Assembly: GCA_947501615.1 (NCBI GenBank) | Contig: CANMWK010000022.1 | Span: 1-64,000, forward strand | DNA: 64,000 bases | Source: an uncultured Tenacibaculum sp. | Lineage (GTDB): Bacteria > Bacteroidota > Bacteroidia > Flavobacteriales > Flavobacteriaceae | Direction of reading: 5' to 3' | Shown here: piece by piece, positions 9,236 through 17,958 of the stretch | Layout of the letters: each line of letters opens with the position of its first letter | Position numbering within the stretch: position 1 is the stretch's first letter | Translations under genes and position numbers: made by a program | The notes under the pieces: generated by a model | The model's input: the letters and a program-made list of their open reading frames with translations, nothing else | Told to the model about the DNA's origin: nothing | Databases searched by the model: none

Positions 9236-9286
9236 AATGCATATTTTGTGTTCAACAAAGTGAAATGTTACTTCTATATGTAATGA

Positions 9287-9323
9287 AAAAAAAATCCGTT
9301 TATTAAAGAAAATAAACGGATTT
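9287..9323 (-). terminator. Terminator of the sortilin-like gene
   Basis: AATCCGTTTATT and AATAAACGGATT form a strong stem with a five-base loop. It is flanked by an A run that reads as a T run on the minus strand, and lies 17 bases past the stop of the large leftward gene. Confidence 0.85.
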
Positions 9324-9339
9324 TATGACACTATATCTT

Positions 9340-12300
9340 TTATTTTAAAGAAAAAGTCTTTGTTGTTTTAAATGGAGAAATGATAATTTTTTCCACTTCA
9401 TTTTTATAAGTAGACCATTTGGATGTAAAGAACGTATTAGTTTTAATAATAGCTTCGTTTAACGAATTGCTAAGTTGTTCTATTAGTCTTTTTTCGGTAG
9501 CTGTTTGATTACCATATCTACTATTTACATACCAACTAGCTGCTCTTAATCGTTGACTTACTGTTGTTTCAGGATTTCTAGTGATTCCTTGTCTTTTATC
9601 AACTTTTCCTAAATAGCTATTCAATAAAGTATCAATCTCTTTTATAATTTCTTTAGAAGATTTAATTTGAGTTTCGTACTTCTTTTTATCCTTAGCTGTA
9701 AGTTCTTTCTTATACCCTTCTGCTATTTTTTTACTTTCTACTAATTGTTTTACAGCATCAGCCATAACTTTTTGGTGCTTTTCAAGTTTCTTAGCAGTAG
9801 TATATTTTTCGTCAATAGCATTTTGAGATAATTCTAGTCGAGGATCATATTTTACTGTAATATTAGTTTCAGCAGTTTGATCTCCAAAAGTAGCCTTAAT
9901 TCTATAAGTTCCAGGTTTAACAGTAACTCCACTAGGTTCAGATTTTGATTTTCTAACACGTCTAGAAGGACGAGCTACACCTTTTTCACTCATAAACCAA
10001 GTTTGTCTATGAATTCCGTTTTCTTTAGGTGCTTTTCTTTTTAAAGTTCTAATTAAACGAGTCCCATCATAAATATCAAATTTAATAGAGTCCCATTTAA
10101 TTTTCTTTTTGTCTTCATCTTTTTGCTTAAGATCGTCTTTAGATTTTTTTACAGGTTCTTTGGCCATTTTAGGCTTGTTGATATAAAATTTGATTTGAGC
10201 TCCAAAAGGTCTGTTTTCTCCGTTGTATAAGGCATCTGCTCCAAAACGACTTCCAGTAGGTTGTTGGTAACTTGCTTGGTAAGCAGTTGGAGGCGTAAAT
10301 AAATCGAATTTTTTAGTTAAGATATTTTTATTTGAAGCAATAGCTCTTAACGGGCGGATGTCATCTAATACCCAAGCAGCTCTACCAAAAGTACCAATAA
10401 CTAAATCGTGTTCTCTTGGATGAATTACTAAATCTTTTACAGAAACAGTAGGAAAACCAGCAGTCCACTTAGTCCACTTGTTACCAGCATCAATAGAAAC
10501 ATATAAACCATCATCTGTACCTAAGAATAATAAATTAGATTCGATAGGATCTTGAACAATACTTAAGGTGTAACTTTTAACATCGTTTTCGTCTACAATA
10601 CGTTCCCATGTTTTACCATAGTTTTTTGTTCTATAAGCATAAGGTGTATAGTTAAAACGACGATAATCGTTTGCAACTAATAATGCTTCTCCTTTGTTCT
10701 TATTAGATGCTTTAATTTGAGTAATCCAGCTATTTTTAGGTAAGCCTTTTATATTTTTAGTCACATCAGTCCAAGAGGCTCCTCCATTTTGAGTAATATG
10801 TACTTGTCCATCATCTGTAGCAGCCCATAACATATTTTTTTCTACTGAAGAAGGTTCAATTACTAGTATAGTACAATGATTTTCTGCTCCGGTAGCATCC
10901 ATAGTTAAACCACCACTTTCATTTTGTTTCTGTTTACTTTTATCATTTGTAGTTAAATCAGGAGAAATGACTTCCCAAGTTAATCCTTTATCAGTTGATT
11001 TGTGTACAAACTGACTTCCAAAGTAAATCGTAGCATTATCAAAAGGATCAATGTTTATTGCTGAATTCCAGTTAAAACGAAGTTGTACATTTGGATCAGG
11101 ATGTGTAGGTCGAACAGTATAATTGTTACCAGTTTTATAGTCGTAACGAGAAACAAAACCTTGTTGACTCATAGACCAACCGTAACGAGAATCATCTTTG
11201 TCTGGAACTACGTCAAAACCATCACCAAAACTAATTTCTTGCCAGTACGAGTTACGAATTCCTTGCGCTTTCCATACATAAGCAGGACCTCTCCAAGAAC
11301 CGTTATCTTGCATTCCTCCATAAACATTATATGGATATTCGTTATCTATATTGATATGGTAAAATTGAGCAACAGGTAAATTACCGATAAAACGCCAAGT
11401 TTTACCACCATCGCGAGTAATGTTTAAACCACCATCATTACCATCGATCATAAATTTTCCATTTTCAGGATGAATCCACCAAGCATGATGATCTGGGTGA
11501 ACTCCATTGTTTGCCCCATATGCAGGCATTAACTGTTTAAAACTCTTTCCTCCATCTTGAGAAACATTAACATACGTAAAAATTGAATATACTCTATTTT
11601 CATTTTCAGAATCAACATAAATTTCTGAGTAGTAAAAAGGGCGGTTACCAATTCCTGGTTTACTGTTAATTTTCTTCCATTTAAATCCACCGTCTTCACT
11701 TTTATATAAAGCATTCTTTTTAGCTTCCACTAAAGCATAAATTGTATTCGGGTTACTTCTAGAAATAGCAACACCAATTCTTCCTAAGTCTCCTTTAGGA
11801 AATCCTTCTTTATCAGTAATTTTTTTCCAGTTTTCTCCTCCATCATGAGTAATGAACAAGCCACTACCTTTTCCACCAGATTTAAAAAACCAAGGATCAC
11901 GTTTGTGTTCCCACATAGCTGCAATTAATTTATTAGGATTTGAAGGATCCATCACTAAATCTGCAGCACCAGTTTTATTATTACTAAATAAAACTTTTTT
12001 CCAAGTTTTCCCTCCATCTACAGTTTTAAAAACCCCTCTTTCTGGATGTTCTCCCCATGGAGAACCAATAGCCGCAGCATAAACTACATTTGGATCTGTC
12101 GGATCGATAATCACTCTATGAATATGACGCGTTTTTTCTAGTCCCATAGCTTTCCAAGTTTTTCCAGCGTCTAATGATTTGTATATTCCATACCCTCCAT
12201 TTAAACTGTTTCTAGGGTTACCCTCACCAGTACCTACCCAAATTACACTTGGATTAGATTGTTGAATAGCAACAGCTCCAATAGATGCAGTTACTTCTTT

Positions 12301-12540
12301 TTCAAAAATAGGATCCCATTTTATTCCTCCAGAAGTAGATTTCCATAAACCGCCCGATGCAGTTCCTGCATAAATAATATCTGGATTTTTATGTACAACA
12401 TCTATAGCTGTAACTCTTCCACTCATTCCACCTGGTCCAATATTTCTTGGTTTCATATTTTTTAATATGTCCATAGAAAGTTCTTGTGCACCAGTACAAA
12501 TAGAGATGAATAAAAGTAGTGGTAAAATAATTTTTTTCAT
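9340..12540 (-). CDS. Secreted sortilin/BNR-type beta-propeller protein
   Basis: The 1066-residue protein has a signal peptide (about 1-18, ending CTGAQ). Many Asp-box/BNR strands follow (SGGIKW, DAGKTW, DGGKTW, DGGENW, DGGFKW, DGGASW), forming one or two propellers over about residues 20-740. The beta-rich region around 770-900 contains a Lys-rich linker and a FlgD/PapD-like strand set. A helical region runs from about 930 to 1040. Bacteroidota homologues are annotated as VPS10/sortilin-like or glycosyl-hydrolase-like proteins. No catalytic residues for hydrolysis can be pointed to, so an enzyme label would be a guess. TATTTTTA on the minus strand just upstream (near 12573-12580) is a near-consensus -7 box. 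Confidence 0.82.
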   Translation of the reverse strand: MKKIILPLLLFISICTGAQELSMDILKNMKPRNIGPGGMSGRVTAIDVVHKNPDIIYAGTASGGLWKSTSGGIKWDPIFEKEVTASIGAVAIQQSNPSVIWVGTGEGNPRNSLNGGYGIYKSLDAGKTWKAMGLEKTRHIHRVIIDPTDPNVVYAAAIGSPWGEHPERGVFKTVDGGKTWKKVLFSNNKTGAADLVMDPSNPNKLIAAMWEHKRDPWFFKSGGKGSGLFITHDGGENWKKITDKEGFPKGDLGRIGVAISRSNPNTIYALVEAKKNALYKSEDGGFKWKKINSKPGIGNRPFYYSEIYVDSENENRVYSIFTYVNVSQDGGKSFKQLMPAYGANNGVHPDHHAWWIHPENGKFMIDGNDGGLNITRDGGKTWRFIGNLPVAQFYHINIDNEYPYNVYGGMQDNGSWRGPAYVWKAQGIRNSYWQEISFGDGFDVVPDKDDSRYGWSMSQQGFVSRYDYKTGNNYTVRPTHPDPNVQLRFNWNSAINIDPFDNATIYFGSQFVHKSTDKGLTWEVISPDLTTNDKSKQKQNESGGLTMDATGAENHCTILVIEPSSVEKNMLWAATDDGQVHITQNGGASWTDVTKNIKGLPKNSWITQIKASNKNKGEALLVANDYRRFNYTPYAYRTKNYGKTWERIVDENDVKSYTLSIVQDPIESNLLFLGTDDGLYVSIDAGNKWTKWTAGFPTVSVKDLVIHPREHDLVIGTFGRAAWVLDDIRPLRAIASNKNILTKKFDLFTPPTAYQASYQQPTGSRFGADALYNGENRPFGAQIKFYINKPKMAKEPVKKSKDDLKQKDEDKKKIKWDSIKFDIYDGTRLIRTLKRKAPKENGIHRQTWFMSEKGVARPSRRVRKSKSEPSGVTVKPGTYRIKATFGDQTAETNITVKYDPRLELSQNAIDEKYTTAKKLEKHQKVMADAVKQLVESKKIAEGYKKELTAKDKKKYETQIKSSKEIIKEIDTLLNSYLGKVDKRQGITRNPETTVSQRLRAASWYVNSRYGNQTATEKRLIEQLSNSLNEAIIKTNTFFTSKWSTYKNEVEKIIISPFKTTKTFSLK

Positions 12541-12588
12541 CGAAAAATGAATTAGTTGATTAAGAAAGCTAAAAATACAGCTTAATGA

Positions 12589-12622
12589 TTTGTAATTTCT
12601 TAAAAAACTGTTAATGACTTTG
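12589..12622 (+). promoter_or_regulatory. Bacteroidota-type promoter of the CocE-like hydrolase gene
   Basis: TTTG at 12589-12592 (-33 element) and TGACTTTG at 12615-12622 (-7 element, one base off TAnnTTTG) are separated by 22 bases. The -7 box covers the upstream ATG at 12614, so translation must begin farther in, at 12677. Confidence 0.6.
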
Positions 12623-12676
12623 TTTAGTTTTGAATGGTTGCTAAGGAAAGTTATTTTTGATTTTAAAGCTAAAACT

Positions 12677-14452
12677 ATGAGGTATTGTAAGTTATTACTG
12701 TCGTGTTTCTTTTTTACAGTCTTTGTTACGCATGCAAGTACAAAGGCAAGAATAGATTCCCTGAATATTAAAATAAAGTTTTACCAAAAAATTGAGCTTT
12801 CCGACGGAACAAAACTATCATCCAATATTTATTTACCTGAAGGATACACGAATGAAAAAAAATATCCAACTATACTTGTAATTACTCCTTATGTTTCAGA
12901 TGAAAATCATGAAAGAGGATTGTTTTTTTCTAGAAATAATTATGTGTTTATTACTGTTGATTGTAGGGGTAGAGGAAATTCTGAAGGGAAATTTATTCCT
13001 TTCCAAGATGATGCTAAAGATGGTGCTGAAGTTGTCAATTGGATAGGTGAACAGGAATGGAGTAATGGTAAGGTGGGTATGATGGGAGGTTCTTATCGAG
13101 GAATGAATCAATGGTTTGTTTTAAAAGAATTTCCGAAGTATTTAAAAACAATTGTACCAACAGCTTCTGTAGGACCAGGGCTAGACTTTCCAAAGTATAA
13201 TAATATTTTTTATCCTTATGTAATGCGTTGGTTGATGTTAACTAGTGGGAAAACAATCAATCAGAAATTATTTGGAGCCGATTTTTGGACAGGAAAGCAG
13301 GAGGAGTTATATCTTAAAAATGCAAGTTTTAATTCCTATGACGATATTGTAGGTTACCCAAAAGAAGTATTTCAAAAATGGATTTCTCACCCGAGTCATG
13401 ATGAATTTTGGCAACAGTTTTATTTTAAACCAGAAGAATCTAAAAAAATAAATATTCCTATTTTAAGTATTACAGGTCATTTTGATTCTGATCAGCCTGG
13501 AGCGATGAAATATTATTCCGATCATATGAAAAACGGGAATAATCAAGCTAGATTACATCATTATTTAATTGTAGGACCTTGGAGTCACGGTGGAACAAGA
13601 AGACCTAAAAAAGTATTAGGAGGTTTAGAGTTTAAAGAAAATGCTGTTTTGAACATGAATGCTTTACATTTAGATTGGTTTAATTGGACGCTTAAGAATG
13701 AGAAGAAGCCAGGTTTTTTAAAAGATAGAGTAGCGTATTATACTATGGGAACTAATGTTTGGAAGTATACTTCTGACTTTAAGGATATAGCGAATACTAA
13801 AAAAGAATTCTTTTTGAGTTCTATAAAAACTGATGCAAAAAATGTATTTAATTCTGGCCAACTGGTTGATATACCTAATAATTCAGATAAAAAACCAGAT
13901 GAAATTGTTTATAATCCGTTGTTAAATATAGGGATTAACAATCCGAGTTATACGAGTAAAAATAAAAACTTTTTAAAAGATCAAAGTTATGTGAATGATA
14001 AAGAAGTATTGATTTACCATTCAGCACCTTTACGAGAAGATTTAGATATTAATGGTAAAATTGCTTTCGAAGCATATATTGAATTAAATGTAGACGACAC
14101 AGATTTTGAAGTCACGATATATGAAATAACTGAAGAAAATGAATCAATTTTTTTGCAAACAGATCAACTAAGAGCACGTTATAGAAATGGTTTGGAAAGT
14201 GTCGATTTTCCTAAAATAAATACAATTAATAAATATGTTTTTGAAGGAGAAAATATGTTTAGCAGAGTAGTTAAAAAAGGAAGCAGATTACGTTTGGTTT
14301 TTTCAGCTATAGATAAACCAAATGTTCAAAAGAATTATAATTACGAAGAAGATCCTTCAAGTCAGAAAGTTGAAAATGCAAAAACAGCTAGTATAAAATT
14401 ATTTCATAATACAAAGTATCCAAGTAAAATCATCATACCAATTAAAAAATAA
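12677..14452 (+). CDS. CocE/NonD family alpha/beta hydrolase (X-Pro peptidase-like), secreted
   Basis: From this start the protein has 591 residues and opens with a signal peptide (MRYCKLLLSCFFF to about residue 20). An upstream in-frame ATG at 12614 would add 21 residues before the signal and lies inside the promoter, so it was rejected. Features of the peptidase S15/CocE family: DCRGRGNSEG, the nucleophile motif GGSYRG (Ser about 139), a later Asp region ITGHFDSDQPG and the His motif GPWSHGG. A beta-rich C-terminal jelly-roll domain begins near residue 420. Members hydrolyse acyl esters, N-acyl amides or X-Pro dipeptides; the substrate is not predictable here. Confidence 0.88.
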   Translation: MRYCKLLLSCFFFTVFVTHASTKARIDSLNIKIKFYQKIELSDGTKLSSNIYLPEGYTNEKKYPTILVITPYVSDENHERGLFFSRNNYVFITVDCRGRGNSEGKFIPFQDDAKDGAEVVNWIGEQEWSNGKVGMMGGSYRGMNQWFVLKEFPKYLKTIVPTASVGPGLDFPKYNNIFYPYVMRWLMLTSGKTINQKLFGADFWTGKQEELYLKNASFNSYDDIVGYPKEVFQKWISHPSHDEFWQQFYFKPEESKKINIPILSITGHFDSDQPGAMKYYSDHMKNGNNQARLHHYLIVGPWSHGGTRRPKKVLGGLEFKENAVLNMNALHLDWFNWTLKNEKKPGFLKDRVAYYTMGTNVWKYTSDFKDIANTKKEFFLSSIKTDAKNVFNSGQLVDIPNNSDKKPDEIVYNPLLNIGINNPSYTSKNKNFLKDQSYVNDKEVLIYHSAPLREDLDINGKIAFEAYIELNVDDTDFEVTIYEITEENESIFLQTDQLRARYRNGLESVDFPKINTINKYVFEGENMFSRVVKKGSRLRLVFSAIDKPNVQKNYNYEEDPSSQKVENAKTASIKLFHNTKYPSKIIIPIKK

Positions 14453-14485
14453 AAGAAGAGGAGTTTTTACTCCTCTTCTTTCTTC
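14452..14485 (-). terminator. Bidirectional terminator between convergent genes
   Basis: A 13-base stem (14452-14464 with 14469-14481) closes a TTTT loop. It overlaps the stop and last Glu/Lys codons of the leftward Arc-like gene and follows the hydrolase stop. On the minus strand it is followed by a T-rich run. Confidence 0.75.
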
Positions 14486-14634
14486 TTAGGTTCTCTTTTT
14501 GCTTCTTTTAAGGCTTTCATAAGCATCCATTCTATTTGTCCGTTTGTGGAACGAAACTCATCTGCAGCCCATTTTTCAATAGCCTTAAGCATGTCTTCAT
14601 GTATTCGTAATGCAAATGCTTTCTTTTTAGCCAT
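14467..14634 (-). CDS. Arc-like ribbon-helix-helix protein, 55 residues
   Basis: This small gene encodes MAKKKAFALRIHEDMLKAIE, then KWAADEFRSTNGQIEWML, and an acidic/basic tail KREPKKKEEE. The short basic strand (AFALRI), the DMLKAIEKWA helix and the RSTNGQIEWML helix are the classic Arc/MetJ ribbon-helix-helix order for DNA binding as a dimer. It is the third gene of a leftward group after the SPFH and DUF4177 genes, with a gap of about 130 bases before it. In relatives a small RHH protein commonly accompanies SPFH genes. It could regulate its own operon, which is inference. Confidence 0.85.
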   Translation of the reverse strand: MAKKKAFALRIHEDMLKAIEKWAADEFRSTNGQIEWMLMKALKEAKREPKKKEEE

Positions 14635-14765
14635 GTGAATTTTCAATTATTAATTTCAACAATTTTTTATCATACTACAAAAGACCAAAATAATATATTG
14701 GAAAACAATAGTTATATTAAAGTGTATCTTATCTTTTGTTTTATTTGTAAGATGAATTATTTTGT

Positions 14766-14924
14766 CTATCTGTTCTTGTCTCTTTCAAAGACGATAACTT
14801 GCCATCCAGGAGGTATTTCTACCATTATCCATCCTTCTCTAGCATATTGATTTAATAAATTTTCAAAGTTTTTAACTCTGTTGGTAAGACCTAGTTTCAT
14901 TTGAACTACTTTATATTCTTTCAT
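14766..14924 (-). CDS. DUF4177 domain-containing small protein, 52 residues
   Basis: The frame reads MKEYKVVQMKLGLTNR, then FENLLNQYAREGWIMVEI and PPGWQVIVFERDKNR before a TAG stop. The pattern (a starting EYKVV strand, a helix with LLNQYAREGW, and a final strand VIVFER) is that of DUF4177, a small alpha/beta domain of unknown function. It lies 11 bases downstream of the SPFH gene on the same strand, so it is almost certainly co-transcribed with it. The gene is short, but its composition and family pattern are convincing. Confidence 0.85.
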   Translation of the reverse strand: MKEYKVVQMKLGLTNRVKNFENLLNQYAREGWIMVEIPPGWQVIVFERDKNR

Positions 14925-14935
14925 AATTTAAATTT

Positions 14936-15796
14936 TTAGTGATTTAAAGTTCCTGTATTTACCACAGGAGAAGCATCTTTGTCGCCACAAAGAACGATCA
15001 TTAAATTACTAACCATTGCGGCTTTGCGTTCTTCGTCTAATTCAACAATTTCTTTTTTATTTAACTCCTCAAGAGCCATTTCCACCATACTTACAGCACC
15101 TTCAACAATCTTGTGTCTTGCAGCAACAATAGCAGTTGCTTGTTGTCTTTTCAGCATGGCATTTGCAATTTCTTGTGCATAAGCTAAGTAACCAATTCTA
15201 GCTTCCAAAACTTCTATACCCGCAATAGATAAACGCTCTTCAAGCTCTTTTTCTAAAGTTTCACTTACTTCATTTACACTCGAACGTAACGTAATATCTT
15301 CTTCATGACCTTCATCAGCAAAGTTATCGTAAGGATACATACTAGCTAGTTTTCTTACCGCAGCATCAGTTTGTACACGAACAAAGTTCTCATAGTTGTC
15401 AACGTCAAAAGCAGCTTTATAAGTATCGGTAACTCGCCATACTAAAATGGTGCTAATCATGACAGGATTACCTAGTTTGTCGTTAACCTTTAAACGTTCA
15501 CTATCAAAATTACTTGCGCGTAACGATATTTTCTTTTTTGTATAAAACGGATTGGCCCAGTATAACCCATTTTGCTTAATAGTACCAATGTATTTTCCGA
15601 ATAATAAAACAACTTTAGAAGTATTTGGATTTACTAAGATAAAACCAAACAGCATAATTATAGATCCTACTAAAGAAATAATAAATATTGGGTTTTTCAA
15701 TTTTACCATTGCTACAATACTTCCAATGAATAGGATAAAGAATACTAATAACATTAAATACCCACTAGCTGGTTTGATGATTTTTTCTGATTTCAT
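14936..15796 (-). CDS. SPFH/band 7 domain-containing membrane protein
   Basis: The 286-residue protein has two adjacent membrane segments (about 13-34 and 38-57), then an SPFH domain (about 60-235: VLLFGKYIGTIKQNGLYW, MISTILVWRVTDTYKAAF) and a helical region with ANAMLKRQQATAIVAARH, typical of slipin/stomatin-like proteins. SPFH proteins form large membrane-bound ring or vault assemblies. It heads a leftward module with DUF4177 and an Arc-like protein. The ATG is immediately followed by the membrane anchor, and the upstream 220 bases are non-coding. The cellular role is unknown beyond membrane organisation. Confidence 0.9.
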   Translation of the reverse strand: MKSEKIIKPASGYLMLLVFFILFIGSIVAMVKLKNPIFIISLVGSIIMLFGFILVNPNTSKVVLLFGKYIGTIKQNGLYWANPFYTKKKISLRASNFDSERLKVNDKLGNPVMISTILVWRVTDTYKAAFDVDNYENFVRVQTDAAVRKLASMYPYDNFADEGHEEDITLRSSVNEVSETLEKELEERLSIAGIEVLEARIGYLAYAQEIANAMLKRQQATAIVAARHKIVEGAVSMVEMALEELNKKEIVELDEERKAAMVSNLMIVLCGDKDASPVVNTGTLNH

Positions 15797-16017
15797 AAAA
15801 TTTAATTTTATAATGATATTATTTTGATATCATAAAGATATAAAATATTTTTTTAATTATGCAAATAGTTAAATCATATTTTTTTAGATTAAATGTATGA
15901 GAATTGATTCTAGAAGGAAAAAACCATTAATAATGAATGATGATAAAGAGATGTGTTTTTTAGTTAAAAAAAGTTAATAATTATTTGTTGTCTCTTAACT
16001 TTTCTTAATTTTAAATA

Positions 16018-16542
16018 ATGAAAATCAGATTATTTTTTTTAGTAATTATTACTTTTTTAATTGCTTCCTGTAATTCAAAAAATAAAAAAACAACTTCAGC
16101 AGATATAAAAGTAACAGATGGTGGAGCTATTCGAATACTAAACTACGATCAATTAAAACCACTGTTAGAAAAGCAAGACGATAAAGTACATGTGGTAAAT
16201 TTCTGGGCGACATGGTGTAAGCCTTGTGTTGAAGAATTACCAGCTTTTGAAAGATTAAACGAAGAGTATAAAGACAAAAATGTGGAGTTATTACTTGTAA
16301 GCCTTGATTTTCCTAATCAAATCCAAAGTGAATTACTTCCATTTATTAAAAATAGAAACTTGAAACCTGAGGTTGTGGTTTTAGATGATCCTAATCAAGA
16401 TAAATGGATTAATGGTATTTCTAGTGAGTGGTCTGGAGCTATTCCAGCAACAATTATATACAAGAAAAATAAAAGAGCTTTTTACGAACAATCATTTAAT
16501 TACGATATATTAAAACAAGAATTACAAGAATTTTTAAATTAA
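16018..16542 (+). CDS. TlpA-like thioredoxin-fold lipoprotein
   Basis: The 174-residue protein has a lipobox ending IASC (Cys18) and a thioredoxin fold with the redox motif FWATWCKPC (Cys67, Cys70). The later stretch GAIPATIIYKK supplies the cis-Pro of the fold. TlpA/ResA-type lipoproteins reduce or isomerise disulfides in the periplasm, often for cytochrome c maturation or envelope stress. The gene is followed after six bases by a second thioredoxin-fold gene, so the two form an operon. No promoter box could be firmly assigned. Confidence 0.9.
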   Translation: MKIRLFFLVIITFLIASCNSKNKKTTSADIKVTDGGAIRILNYDQLKPLLEKQDDKVHVVNFWATWCKPCVEELPAFERLNEEYKDKNVELLLVSLDFPNQIQSELLPFIKNRNLKPEVVVLDDPNQDKWINGISSEWSGAIPATIIYKKNKRAFYEQSFNYDILKQELQEFLN

Positions 16543-16548
16543 ACAATT

Positions 16549-17163
16549 ATGAAAACTTTTAAATCAGTATTCGTTTTATTAGTACTTATAGTTAGCGTAG
16601 CTTTTACAGTTAAAGATAAGGACGGTTATAAAATAGGAGATAAGGTAGCTAATTTCACACTTAAAAACATTGATGGAAAAATGGTTTCCTTAAGTGATTA
16701 TAACAACGCAAGTGGCGTGGTAGTTATTTTTACTTGTAATCATTGTCCATATTCTAAAATGTATGAAGATAGAATTATAGCATTAGATAAAAAATATAAA
16801 GAAAAAGGTTTTCCTGTAGTTGCTATAAATCCTAACGATCCTTCAGTTTCTATGGGTGATGATTTTGAATCTATGAAAGATAGAGCAGCAACAAAAGGAT
16901 TTACTTTTCCTTACTTGTTTGATGATGGGCAAAAAGTATATCCAAAATTTGGAGCAACAAGAACTCCACATGTATTCATTTTAAAGAGAAAGAAAAAAGA
17001 TTTTGTATTGTCTTATATAGGAGCAATTGACAATAATGCTAGAGATGCAAGTAAAGCAAATGTAAAATATGTTGAGGAGGCTATACATAGTTTGATAGAT
17101 GGAGATATGCCATCAAAAACTGAAACTAAAGCTATAGGATGTTCTATTAAAACCAAGAAATAA
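16549..17163 (+). CDS. AhpC/TSA-type redoxin, exported
   Basis: The 204-residue protein has a signal peptide (about 1-20, AFT) and a redoxin domain (about 28-165: GDKVANFTLKNIDGK). The active motif is FTCNHCPYSK (Cys63, Cys66), in place of the single peroxidatic Cys of peroxiredoxins. GATRTPHVFIL carries the cis-Pro. The family (thioredoxin-like proteins with a CNHCP motif) is common in Bacteroidota and of uncertain substrate. It follows the TlpA-like lipoprotein gene by six bases, suggesting a paired periplasmic thiol-redox role. A strong terminator follows. Confidence 0.88.
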   Translation: MKTFKSVFVLLVLIVSVAFTVKDKDGYKIGDKVANFTLKNIDGKMVSLSDYNNASGVVVIFTCNHCPYSKMYEDRIIALDKKYKEKGFPVVAINPNDPSVSMGDDFESMKDRAATKGFTFPYLFDDGQKVYPKFGATRTPHVFILKRKKKDFVLSYIGAIDNNARDASKANVKYVEEAIHSLIDGDMPSKTETKAIGCSIKTKK

Positions 17164-17183
17164 GAACAAAACTTTGAAATAAT

Positions 17184-17229
17184 AAAAACCCATTTAAAAA
17201 CTATATGTAATTTTTAAATGGGTTTTTTG
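17184..17229. terminator. Bidirectional terminator between the redoxin and peptide genes
   Basis: AAAAACCCATTTAAAAA (17184-17200) pairs with TTTTTAAATGGGTTTTT (17211-17227) around a 10-base loop. The long A and T runs serve both strands of this convergent gap. Confidence 0.9.
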
Positions 17230-17240
17230 TTTTTAGAATA

Positions 17241-17468
17241 TTATCTAGCCCAAGCTCTTTCTGCTCCAACACAAATAAAAGCTCCAGAAGCTCCACCTTG
17301 ATTAGCACAAGCATGATCTTGAACAGCTTGAGAGCTATTAGGTGCATTTTCAATTACAGCACCACTATTACAGGTAATAGAACAGTTTCCAACACCTCCA
17401 TTAAATAATTGTTGTTGTTTTTTGTTTAATTTTTGAACTCCATCTAATTTTAAGATATTATGTATCAT
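17241..17468 (-). CDS. GG-leader Cys-rich peptide precursor 1 (bacteriocin/RiPP-like), 75 residues
   Basis: The leader MIHNILKLDGVQKLNKKQQQ plus LFNGG resembles the other three leaders in the window (ILxL at positions 5-8, KxL, QQ, then GG). Cleavage after GG would release a core of 50 residues starting VGNCSITC with four cysteines, rich in Gly, Ala, Ser and Asn. The family is that of Bacteroidota double-glycine natural-product precursors, exported and trimmed by a C39-peptidase transporter; that is known for such leaders, not shown here. No maturase or transporter is adjacent. A GCTACGA/TCGTAGC hairpin lies in its presumed 5' leader. Confidence 0.75.
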   Translation of the reverse strand: MIHNILKLDGVQKLNKKQQQLFNGGVGNCSITCNSGAVIENAPNSSQAVQDHACANQGGASGAFICVGAERAWAR

Positions 17469-17958
17469 AATGATTGATTTTTGTGCTACGAACTTAGAAT
17501 TGACACTCGTAGCCTATGCCTTTGTAAGTTATTTACTGTATTAAACTTAAAAGAATACAACAAGGTATACAATAGTAGTTTCACGAACGTTAGTGGCTAT
17601 TTCAGGAATGCTTGATGTAAATTCATGAATCAATTAGAGTTAGGATTTTTTGTTTTATAATGATGGTTGGTAAAACTGTTTACATAGAATTACTTTTGAA
17701 TAAAGAGCAAGTCATACTTGATTTTTACTGTACAATCTGCTTTTTTGTTTGATAAACTTTTACAAGTATTTATATTTAGACCTAGAGCAGTATAAAGAAA
17801 TGATTCTAATTTAATCGCAGGTCGATAGTCAAGAGTTTAATTACCAGTCGCTTGTGTTGAAGTATAAAAGCTTTTTAACTAGATGCCCCGTATGTTTGCA
17901 TCGGGGCAGTTCATTATTTGAATCAAAAGCTCTAAACAAACAACCAAAATAAGGAAAT
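17469..17958. other. Intergenic region with hairpins and a repeat element
   Basis: About 490 bases between divergent genes. It contains GCTACGA (17485-17491) with TCGTAGC (17507-17513) just ahead of the peptide start, a near-palindrome CACGAACGTTAGTG around 17582-17595, and a copy of a repeat of about 100 bases (17808-17915). No credible coding frame was found. Confidence 0.55.
17808..17915 (+). repeat. Dispersed hairpin element, copy A
   Basis: This segment of about 105 bases resembles 30816-30925 throughout; 36 of the last 45 bases are identical. Near its right end TGCCCCG (17884-17890) pairs with CGGGGCA (17902-17908), with an inner ATG/CAT stem and a TTTG loop, followed by GTTCATT. Copy B keeps the pairing through two compensatory changes. 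It may be a REP/MITE-like remnant or an insertion-sequence end; it lies 44 bases before the sulfatase start. Confidence 0.75.

Larger units (their letters stand above)
8904..9339. other. Gene-free region with repeat relics
   Basis: This stretch of about 435 bases holds a degenerate copy of a dispersed hairpin element (about 9007-9053), an unrelated hairpin AACGACTAA (9082-9090) / TTAGTCGTT (9103-9111) followed by a T-rich run, a 30-base repeat also present near 58.5 kb (9206-9235), and the terminator of the next leftward gene. No protein-coding frame is credible. It looks like accumulated repeat remnants. Confidence 0.55.

Noticed and set aside
12614..12676. Longer start of the CocE-like hydrolase
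   Set aside because: It falls within the promoter box and would put 21 residues in front of a clear signal peptide.
17582..17595. CACGAACGTTAGTG as an integron attC-type core
   Set aside because: Only a short imperfect palindrome is present; the paired R/L boxes and spacing of attC sites are missing and no integrase is in view.
17645..17760. Short rightward frame of about 30 codons beginning MMVGK
   Set aside because: No family pattern, no start signals and composition like the surrounding gap; treated as chance.
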